A stretch of DNA of 16,197 nt from NCBI GenBank assembly GCA_003550305.1, contig QKYT01000526.1, forward strand, positions 69,257-85,453. The letters are read 5' to 3'. Below, piece by piece: positions 8,811 to 16,197 of this stretch. Within the stretch, counting starts at the first letter, position 1. Each line of letters opens with the position of its first letter. The notes under the pieces are model-generated. The model made no database searches, was not told where the DNA came from, and saw only the letters and a list, made by a program, of their open reading frames with translations. Position numbers and translations under genes: made by a program. Source of the DNA: Glomus cerebriforme (lineage: Eukaryota; Glomeromycota; Glomeromycetes; Glomerales; Glomeraceae).

Positions 8811-10610
8811 ATGAACTTTGAAGAAATTGAGATAAATATAGCGATACATACGTTAAGACATTACTCAAATTCTCCACTAAACGAAGACCATTCTTGTCAT
8901 ATTTGTTATCCAGTACCATCATTACATTCCATAAATACTGCTTTTGGAAATTTTTGGGTTTGGATTAATCGTATTTTTAATGCAGAGACCTACACAGCCT
9001 ATACCATCACAGCTTTTAATCTATTCAATTATTTAGTTTTAACTATATTATCTGGACAACAAAGTGATCAGCTACCTTCAGTACTTATACGTCTACTTAC
9101 TAGTATCTGATATCTAAGAAGACCTTTTTCATCTGAAGTTTTATTTAACTATACCTTAGGAATAGCTGTTAGAACCAATTGTTTTGAACATCCCATTACC
9201 GTATATATTTTTGACGAGGCATACCAAGAATTATTAGATCAACTTATTGCATCTATACAACACGATCGATATCTATTAAGTCAAATTAGTGTACCCTCAC
9301 CAGTATCTTCAGAAGAATCAATAAGTCCAACAGAAGTAACTAATGTAACACCGACACTGCCAAATCTTGCTAGAATACCTACACCACCTATTTTAGTACA
9401 AACACCACCGAATCTTACACGTACTCCTACACCTACACCACGGAATACACCACCTAACATAAACATGGCCACTGCTGATAAATTAAATGCACTTTATAAC
9501 TGCATCTTTGGAACTGATGGAGCTCGATTAGCAGCTATAGCTAATGCAAATCAAAATGCCAAATAAATAACAATTAAGATTGACAGTTTTAGCGGCGCTG
9601 AAGGAGAAGACCCAGTAGAATGGCTCAAAGCATTTAATAGAGCTGCCATAACTAATAGATGGAATACAGAGACTAGAAAGAAAGCCGTAGCTGGAGGATT
9701 TCTAAAAGGCACAGCCGCCGATTGGTTTGAAGGTGCTTCAGTGACAATGGGAAATCATTTTGATACTGGAAATAATAACGGAAATAATTTCACTGATCTC
9801 TTTAACCAACGATTTGTAAGTGAAACTCGCAAAAACCAATGGTACCAAGAGTTAACTTCTTTATGCCAAAAGAATGATGAGTCAGTTGATTCTTATGCCA
9901 ATAAATTTAAGAAGCTTGCAAACTGAGTGGCATTAACTGATGACAACCAAAAGAAAAGGATGTTTTTAATGGGACTTAATGCTACTTATACTCCCATGGT
10001 ATATGCTTCTAACCCTGCTGATGTTGATGAAGCCATTGAAGCTGCTAGAACTGTAGAAATTGGATTTAACTTTGCTTCTGGGACTGCTGCTAAGGCACAA
10101 GGAACTACTACCACCTCTAGCTCTAAAGCTAAAATTTCTGAGACTGAAGTTGATGAACTAACTAAAAAGTTAGAGAAACTCACAATCAACTATGCAAACC
10201 TTACAACAGCATTATTAGCTCAGCCACAAGAAAGAAGAAGTCGTCCACCAATAAATCAAGGAAGACTTGGGAACAATAATTTTAATGCACCTAGACCAAC
10301 AGGATCTAACTTCAAGTGCTACAATTGTAATCAACCCGAACATATGGCTAGAGATTACCCTTATCCAGACCAAAGGTACAACTGCCAACCTAGATCCACT
10401 AATGTAACCAGAACTCCTAGATATGAGACCAGAGATGTAAACTATCTAGATGACTTTGAATATGATGATGAATATGAGGAAAAATATGAAGATGATGAGG
10501 GAGAAGAGTATGAAGTTTATTTAAACACATGCTCAGGATCCTATTCTCAAAGCCCAGTCTCTAAAAATAAGAGAGCACAAAGAAGTGAATCTAGAAGGGA
10601 GGAAATTTAA
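8811..10610 (+). pseudogene. gag: Gag polyprotein, degenerate
   Basis: One frame runs from ATG 8811 to TAA 10608-10610 (599 codons), interrupted by TGA 9108, TAA 9564 and TGA 9924. Residues 1 to about 165 are an N-terminal region I do not recognise. A Pro/Thr-rich linker follows (about 170-220). The retrotransposon Gag core starts at about residue 259 (motifs FSGAEGEDPVEWL and ADWFEGA). A CCHC-type zinc knuckle lies at residues 503-516, but its last Cys is Tyr (CYNCNQPEHMARDY) and the usual Gly before His is Glu. Both changes fit G-to-A transitions. An Asp/Glu-rich tail (about 545-572) follows. The knuckle normally binds genomic RNA in the particle. The other bases of all three stops are compatible with C-to-T change of CGA or CAA codons. 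Confidence 0.88.
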
Positions 10611-13600
10611 AAAAAACCCCTCGATTTAGTGTACCAGCTACCACTGAAGATATGGAAGATGTGGAAGTACAGCCACTGGTAACTACTACTACTACTTCTT
10701 TAACAAAAACCACCAAGACTCCTAGGAGAAGATTATTATTAGTACCTATTGAACAGTTAACTGAGTTCAACGTAGTCACATATTTGCAAAATTTACCCTG
10801 TGGACTCTCAGTCGGACAAGCCGCCCATGTTATTCCCACTTACCATTCTGGATTATCAAGAGCAGTAAGAAGATCACGTGAAAAAGCTCAATAAGATAAA
10901 ACTCAAGAAGCTAATTTAGCAGATAGTGATGAAGAACCAACCACTGCAGCCAAATGTACCCTTAGAATTGGCCAAAAAGCACAAATCGCTATAGTAGATA
11001 GTGGAGCAGCCACAAGTATCATGACCAAAGCCCTTCTTAATAAATTAGGGTATGAAATTGATAGACCATCCAAGATGATTGTAGTAACTGCCAATGGAAT
11101 AAGAACCAGATCGTTAGGAATAGTAGACAATATTCTGATTATCATAGGAAAGATTGAAATCCCCACCTCGTTCCAAGTTTTAGATTCTAAGGATGAAGTT
11201 CTTATCCTAGGAAATAACTGGTTAAAAGAAGCTAACGCCACCATGAGTTGGAAACAGTCCACTCTAACTATTTGTAAACACAATATTACCATCAGAATTC
11301 GCATTACCTTTACCAAAACAGCCAAGGTTACCACTCAAGAGTTAGACTATGACTCAGAGGATGATTACTATGAGGATGAACTCTTGGATGAGTACTATGT
11401 CTATTATTCAGACATGACCGATGGAGAAGAAGCCCCTGAGGATGAAATAACCTATAATCCCTGGAGTAATGTTTATTCTTCATATAACTCTGAGGAAGAA
11501 TCTGAAGATAAAGAAATCTAAGATAACAATCCTGCAGTTTTTTTAGCAGAAAGCGCTAAGGATTTAAGTAAAAAGGAACAAATTCCTGAAGACCAACATG
11601 TGGGACCTCTTGATTATCATCAACAACAAGCATTTTAGTATCTTTTAGAAGAATACGCGGATATATGCGCCAAAGGACAAACTGAAATAGGATAAACCAC
11701 CATAGTTAAACACAGAATTCATACAGAAGATACTTTACCTGTAGCTCAAAAGCCTTACCGTACCAATCCTGAAAATACTCAATTTCTGAAAGAAGAAATT
11801 AAAAAGATGGAAACAAATGGAATTATCAGATGCTCACACAGTCCTTGGGCCTCCCCAGTTGTCATTGTAGAAAAGAAAGGAGGAGACAAAAGATTATGCA
11901 TCGATTACCGAAGGTTGAATGCTCTTACAAAAATAGATGCTTATCCTCTTCCAAGGATCGATGACTTATTAGACTCCTTAGGTGAATCTCAATGGTTCAT
12001 TACATTAGACTTAGCCAGCAGATATTGGCAAGTTTCTATGCATCCTGATGACATTGAAAAAACAGCCTTCATTATTCCCTCAGGACTTTATGAATTTTTA
12101 GTTATGCCTTTTGGCCTTAATAATGCCCCTGGAACTTTCCAATGACTTATGAATTGGATCCTTAAAGATTATCTTGGACTTTTTGTAGCAGTTTACTTGG
12201 ATGATATTATCATCTATTCAAAAGGATCATTAGAATTACACTTAGACCATATTAAGCAAGTGTTTCAAACTTTACGTGAAGTTCAACTTAGTATTAAGTT
12301 GAAAAGTGCCACTTTTGTTACTCATCTCTCTCTTTCTTAAGACACATAGTAGGACAAGGAGGTATTCACCCAGATCCTGAAAAGATTGAAAAAGTTAAGA
12401 ATTTTCCTATTCCAAAGTCCCTAACACAACTTCATGCAACCCTAGGATTATTTGGATACTATCGCAAGTTCATTAAGGATTTCGCTAGACATGCTAAACC
12501 ACTCACCATGTTGCTTAAAAAGGAAATACCATTTCAGTAGACTGATAAACAACAAATCGCCTTTGACAGACTTAAGGAAAGGCTCATAAAAGCACCCATT
12601 TTACAGTATCCTGACTTTGAACAACCCTTCACTTTATATACTGACGCTTGTAAGTTTGGACTTGGAGCTGTATTATCACAAAAAGATAACAGATAAGAAT
12701 GTGTAGTTGCCTACGCTAGCAGAACAACCAACAAAGCTGAAGAGAATTATCCTATTACAGACTTGGAATGTCTTGCAATTGTTTGGGCAGTCAAGCATTT
12801 TCACCATTATTTAAGTCAACCTTTCTCAATTGTAACCGATCACTCAGCACTTAAGTAGTTAAAAATCTCAAAAATGCCTAAAGGCAGAAGAGTTCGTTGG
12901 ATTATGGAACTCTAACAATATAATTTCACCATTGAACATCACCCAGAAAAGCATAATGCGAACGCAGATGCATTATCAAGAATGTATGATGATCATACTG
13001 AAGAGGAAAATGAGTATTTCTTGGTTATTACCTATGATGCAGACACGGAAGAAAATGAACCTGAAGCTAAATCTTCATCAATGGCTTTAGTTAGAAGTAA
13101 CAAGCGCAGAAGATTAACTCCAAATCAAAAGATTTCTTACAAAAGTAACAGTGAGTTTGAGGAAGCCATAAGCAAGAAATCTTTACCTTTAACCATCCCT
13201 GAGCCTTACCCATGTTGCGGACATATTATCTGCACCTGTGAACCAGAAGTTTCATCCATCAATACAGAAGAATATCAGCAAGATCATAATAATGGATGGG
13301 ATCCAAGATGGATTAAGGAAAATGAAAGTGAGATCAAATGGGAATATCATTCCAATGATGGTACTATCACCTCAGAACAAAGCGAAGGAATAGAAATGTA
13401 TGACATGGAAACTCCTGCCGGAAACTTTACTAGGGAAGACATTGAGCAAATTTACCGTACAGCTATCCAAATCAAGCAAATTATCACAGGCCAACTAATA
13501 ATTAGAGGAGGAAGCAAGTATACATGGGACTGTGATACCGAAAACCACCATATTCATACCTACTGTAAATTATGCAAAAAGAATTTGATTTATGGTACCC

Positions 13601-13809
13601 TTTATCATCGTTGTATCTGGAGCTTTGCCCTAGGACATCTTCATCCTGACATGGACCCAAGGTTTTTAGTTAATGTACCATGGTGGAAGGAACCTATCTT
13701 AGTTCAACGTGAAAATGCAGTCGTATATTTGAGACTTCTAGAACGTCTCTACAACAATCTACCTGTTTATACCCCTTCCCTTGAACCCATCGTCGCTGAG
13801 TTAGATTAA
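10595..13809 (+). pseudogene. pol: Pol part 1: protease, reverse transcriptase, RNase H and extra segment
   Basis: The frame is -1 relative to gag and opens at 10595, overlapping the end of gag by 16 bp. The aspartic protease has the DSG active site (Asp at 10997) and ILGNNWL, where families usually have ILGxDWL. RT follows from about 11760, with its first catalytic Asp at 12008 (LDLASRYWQ, Gly to Arg compared with the usual SGYWQ), the FGLNNAPGTFQ motif, and YLDD with Asp codons at 12200 and 12203. A CT repeat (12326-12333) carries two extra bases and shifts the frame. RNase H continues in the new frame, with acidic residues at 12643 (TDA), 12766 (Glu) and 12838 (TDH). Stops occur at 10892, 11519, 11636, 11693, 12143, 12538, 12694, 12856 and 12913. 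The ORF ends at TAA 13807-13809 before any integrase. Confidence 0.92.
12982..13809 (+). other. Extra Cys/His segment after RNase H
   Basis: The last 275 codons of the pol frame follow the RNase H end (HNANADALSRM) and are free of stops, unlike the rest of pol. The first part is acidic, with a basic patch (RSNKRRRL). The middle has CCGHIICTC (about residues 77-85). The later part has a cluster of His and Cys (HIHTYCKLC, then YHRC; Cys codons at 13564, 13573 and 13612, His at 13606), a plausible zinc-binding site. After it comes DPRFLVNVPWWKE. In most Ty3/gypsy elements RNase H is followed within a short linker by the integrase HHCC domain, so this segment is unusual. I do not recognise a named family and assign no function. 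Confidence 0.7.
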
Positions 13810-13944
13810 GTTTCTTTTTAAGCAAAATATTTTTTTTTGTTATACTTTTATAGTTTTATTTTTATATATATTATTTTTTTTTAGTTAGTTATTTCTTTAT
13901 GGTGAAAGCTAAAGCATTCACATTGTGATGAATGGCCAATTAAC
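13810..13944 (+). promoter_or_regulatory. T-rich gap between pol part 1 and integrase
   Basis: This 135-bp stretch is mostly T and A, with several stops in the pol frame. It contains TTTTATATATATTA and a run ending TTTTTTTTTAG, which resemble a TATA element and a splice acceptor. It is a multiple of three long, and integrase resumes in the same frame. It could be an internal promoter, an intron-like spacer or a region for re-initiation. A canonical donor (GTANGT) is not present at the left edge. Confidence 0.35.
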
Positions 13945-15210
13945 ATGGATACCCAACATTATCATAATTTAACTAATTATATTAGTAATAATACATTTCC
14001 TTTAGATTTTAGTGAAGCACAGAAAAAGCAATTAGTCAACCAATCTAAACATTATTTAGTTAAAAACAATTTATTATTTAAGAAAGATAGAAATAATCAG
14101 AACAATTTAGTTAAAGTAGTTCAAAAATATGAAATGGACCCTGTACTTTATATGTTTCATAATGACCCCACAGCCGCACACGCCTCTAAAGATAGAATGA
14201 TAGATAAAATGAAGAAGTGATTCTTTTGGCCTCAAATGTTTCAAGATATAAGCACTTATGTTGAGTCATGTGATGCATGCCAGAGAAGAGGAAAATCAAA
14301 GCGACAAGAACCATTACATCCAATTCCAGTTGGAGCATCTTTTTACCAAATTGGAATTGATTATGTAGGACCTTTGAATGTAACGTCGCAAGGAAACAAA
14401 TATATTATTGTCACAATGAATTACATGACCAAATGGCCAGAAGCAAAACCTGTTAAAGAAGCCACTGCTCAGGAAACTATGACATTTGTATATGAAAGTA
14501 TTATTTGCCATTACGGTTGCTCCGAAAAAATCCTAACTGATCGAGGAACTCATTTTAATAATCAGCTCTTGAAAGGATTATTAAAGAAATTTGAAATTAC
14601 ACACTTAATGTCAACTCCATATCATCCGCAGACCAATGGACTTGTAGAAAGATTTAATAGAACACTAATAGAAGCCTTGTCACGAACAGCCACAAATCAT
14701 TTAAATGATTGGAGCAAGTTTATAGCTCCTGTTCTCTTTGCTTATCGTACTAGTGTACATTCAACCACAAAGATATCCCCATTTTTCCTTGTGTATGGGA
14801 GAGAAGCAAAATTGCCCACCGATAGTACAGAAATAGAGGAGGAATCTAACCTAATCGAGCACATAGATCATCAAGTGANGCACNTATCNGATGTTAGAAA
14901 TGATGTGCAACAGCAGATCAAATCTGAGCAACAAAAACAAAAGGATTTNCATGATAAGAAATTAAAAAAGGAAATCAGATTTAAGATTGGTGATCAAGTT
15001 TTATACTATTGTGCTACCCTAGATAAGCAATAGTCTGAAAAATTAAGCCCCAAATGGAAAGGACCGTATTACATTCATAATGTAATTGGAAATGGCACTT
15101 ACAAACTAAGAGAATTATCGGGAAAAGTCCTAAAAACTTCTGTGAATGGAAGTTTTCTGAAAATATATAAAGACAGGAGCAATTGGCAACCTCTAGTCGT
15201 AATTTCTTGA
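13945..15210 (+). pseudogene. int: Integrase, separate ORF, degenerate
   Basis: From ATG 13945 to TGA 15208-15210 (421 codons), interrupted by TGA 14218 (an Arg position before FFWPQM) and TAG 15031. The N-terminal zinc domain has His72, His79, Cys109 and Cys112. The catalytic core has Asp139 (IDYVGP), Asp199 (TDRGTHF) and Glu235 (VERFNRTL), with spacing D-x59-D-x35-E, so the active site is intact. The C-terminal part carries the GPY/F motif (PKWKGPYYI). No chromodomain follows. The enzyme normally joins the cDNA ends to host DNA in the nucleus. Four N bases at 14879-14949 leave a few residues unknown. The start is taken as the first ATG after the T-rich gap. Confidence 0.9.
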
Positions 15211-15557
15211 ATTTAAAATGAACAATTATGACCGTATACTTGAAGATCTTCAAAGGGATAATATTATTACAAGTCTTAATATCACAATGCAGAATGAAGA
15301 TGATACACCTAGTTAACAAATAAACTCTCTTCTTTGACAATTAAGAAGATTTGTTAGTAGAAGAAATCGAGTAGAAACCTTCCTAAATGCTTGGTATATT
15401 GGAGAAGTCATAGAAACTAAGACTTCTACACTAACAGAAAGAGCCCTCTGTATGAAACTAATGACACCATATTACCAAAAAGTAGTAATTTGCACTTACT
15501 ACATATTTGAATTCTTGGGAACAGAACAAATTAATCGATCACGAAATACGACTTTAA

Positions 15558-15565
15558 CCATAATC
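15558..15565. repeat. MITE target-site duplication, left copy
   Basis: CCATAATC, repeated exactly at 15890-15897. Confidence 0.85.
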
Positions 15566-15889
15566 TAGTGCTTTGATCCGGATAAAAACTGTTATCCGGA
15601 TAAAATAATTATTCTATCNGGATAAAAATAGTTATTTAATAAAATTCNGGTTAGGATCAATTATTTTTAAAATTTCAGTACTATAAACATATTCCTGACA
15701 TTAAGGNCTTTCGAACAAACTATGAATCATAGAAATCTGACCATTAGTTCCCAAAATATTTTGAATTATCCGAATCCCAACAATCCAGATAAAATCCGTC
15801 AAAAATCAGATAAAACTGCGGATATAACAGCAGATTATCAGTTTTATCCAGATTTTATCCGGATAAACTGGACTCGGATCAAAGCACTA
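15566..15889. mobile_element. hAT-like MITE, 324 bp
   Basis: The ends are perfect 15-bp inverted repeats, TAGTGCTTTGATCCG at 15566-15580 and its reverse complement at 15875-15889. The same 8 bp, CCATAATC, flanks both sides (15558-15565 and 15890-15897). An 8-bp duplication and a TAGTG start fit the hAT superfamily. Just inside each end is a palindromic TTATCCGGATAA motif, a candidate transposase binding site. No coding capacity is present. A 10-bp duplication with 14-bp repeats is an equally exact reading, but less typical of a known superfamily. Confidence 0.88.
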
Positions 15890-15897
15890 CCATAATC
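15890..15897. repeat. MITE target-site duplication, right copy
   Basis: CCATAATC, matching 15558-15565 exactly. Confidence 0.85.
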
Positions 15898-15966
15898 TCA
15901 AAAATTGGAACAAAACAATACCAGGCTTTACTTGAAGAAGCTATGACCATCGCAGGAGCTCGGTTA

Positions 15967-15979
15967 TAGGAGGAGGAAG
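15967..15979 (+). promoter_or_regulatory. Polypurine tract
   Basis: An AGGAGGAGGAAG purine run lies immediately before the 3' LTR start (T15980, then TGTTAG at 15981), in the place where plus-strand DNA synthesis is primed in LTR elements. Confidence 0.8.
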
Positions 15980-15980
15980 T

Positions 15981-16130
15981 TGTTAGTATGAAACATTACT
16001 GCGCCAATTTACTGTGCCATACTGTGCCACTCTATGATCATAATTTCCATGATCACGGTGATTTTAATGATAGTAGTGATATTAATGATCTTAGTGATAG
16101 TTAAAATAGTTAGGATAGTTAAGATATTTA
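15981..16130 (+). repeat. 3' LTR, truncated
   Basis: Matches 8238-8387 without gaps over 150 bp with 7 differences, all transitions. Homology ends at 16130, exactly after one copy of the 18-bp unit that is doubled in the 5' LTR. The remaining 329 bp of the expected LTR are absent from this position. Confidence 0.92.
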
Positions 16131-16197
16131 TCCTAGTATAAAAAAGAGATCCAATATTTTTCCTATTCGGTAATCTGTTGTGCTATCTAATCTGGTG
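16131..16197. other. Unrelated sequence abutting the truncated 3' LTR
   Basis: These 67 bp start TCCTAGTATAAAAAAG and do not match the 5' LTR. They are either flanking DNA reached by a deletion or the edge of another insertion. Too short to classify. Confidence 0.4.

Larger units (their letters stand above)
15218..15969 (+). pseudogene. Third ORF of the element, unknown product, split by a MITE
   Basis: ATG 15218 lies 8 bp after the integrase stop, in another frame. The frame reads 116 codons to 15565, where the MITE begins, and continues in phase after the second copy of the target duplication (15898) to TAG 15967-15969. Without the insertion it would be about 139 residues. Premature TAA 15314 and TGA 15335 are present. 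The stop overlaps the polypurine tract, so the ORF fills the space between integrase and the 3' LTR, which argues that it is part of the element. The product has no recognisable motif. Its end (NTTLTII, then YQALLEEAM) faintly resembles the Gag N-terminal region (NYTLGIA, then YQELLDQLI). Confidence 0.6.
8238..16130 (+). mobile_element. Ty3/gypsy LTR retrotransposon, decayed, nested MITE
   Basis: The element runs from the 5' LTR start TGTTAG at 8238 to the end of LTR homology at 16130. Domain order is gag, protease, RT, RNase H, then integrase, which is the Ty3/gypsy order (copia elements place integrase before RT). No chromodomain is visible after the GPY/F motif. The element carries about 16 premature stops, one 2-bp frameshift and a MITE insertion. 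It cannot be autonomous. No target-site duplication can be tested because the 3' LTR is truncated. Confidence 0.93.

Noticed and set aside
9281..9472. Minus-strand Gly/Val-rich ORF
   Set aside because: It is the antisense of the Pro/Thr linker of gag, which conserved gag sequence on both sides shows to be the real frame.
10603..10617. Canonical -1 frameshift site (AAATTTA or AAAAAAC)
   Set aside because: Neither heptamer is in the phase needed for slippage from the gag frame to the pol frame.
10903..11334. Minus-strand 143-codon ORF
   Set aside because: It lies opposite the protease domain, whose DSG and ILG motifs mark the plus strand as coding.
9108..15033. Altered genetic code with TAA/TAG read as Gln
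   Set aside because: Some TAG codons stand at conserved Trp positions (12538, 12856) and TGA codons at Arg positions, so decay explains the stops better than recoding.
15034..15210. Chromodomain at the integrase C-terminus
   Set aside because: The frame ends about 50 residues after the GPY/F motif, with no chromodomain-like aromatic pattern.

Overview
This is an AT-rich eukaryotic window, almost certainly from a repeat-rich nuclear genome. A low-GC early-diverging fungus, such as an arbuscular mycorrhizal (Glomeromycotina) species, fits best. That placement is an inference from base composition, intron-like signals (CTAAC/CTAAT, then a polypyrimidine tract, then AG) and the style of the retroelement. 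No bacterial gene organisation, rRNA or tRNA gene was recognised.

Layout. Positions 3-910 hold a fragment of an unrecognised protein-coding sequence that enters from beyond the left edge and is broken by one frameshift. Positions 911-1500 are its flank, with a small hairpin and AT-rich tracts. Positions 1500-6180 are AT-rich DNA with no convincing gene. They contain a degenerate minisatellite (2521-2695), a 31-A homopolymer (4144-4174) and a T-rich imperfect repeat (about 4451-4650). Positions 6183-7243 carry two copies of a 430-450 bp module. Each copy has five tandem 52-54 bp units, each unit a short hairpin with the loop TGGGTRAT, followed by an exon-like segment. Positions 7256-7540 hold a cluster of degenerate TCCGGAAAATGTCC motifs. 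Positions 7853-8195 hold three intron-end-plus-short-exon-like repeats.

Positions 8238-16130 are a decayed Ty3/gypsy LTR retrotransposon on the + strand: 5' LTR (8238-8716), PBS-like site (8719), gag with an N-terminal extension and a damaged CCHC knuckle, then protease, reverse transcriptase and RNase H. An unusual 275-residue segment with a Cys/His cluster follows and ends at its own stop. After an AT-rich gap of about 135 bp, integrase begins as a separate ORF (HHCC, D,D-35-E, GPY/F). A third small ORF of about 139 codons follows, then a polypurine tract and a 3' LTR truncated after 150 bp. A 324 bp hAT-like MITE (15-bp terminal inverted repeats, 8-bp target duplication) sits inside the third ORF.

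The element is dead. It has about 16 premature stops, one 2-bp CT-repeat frameshift and several lost conserved residues. The paired LTR segments differ at 7 of 150 positions, all transitions, five of them CpG/CpA exchanges, which points to decay by deamination of methylated cytosine. The parts most worth following up are the covarying hairpin arrays, the separate integrase ORF with its upstream Cys/His segment, and the third ORF.
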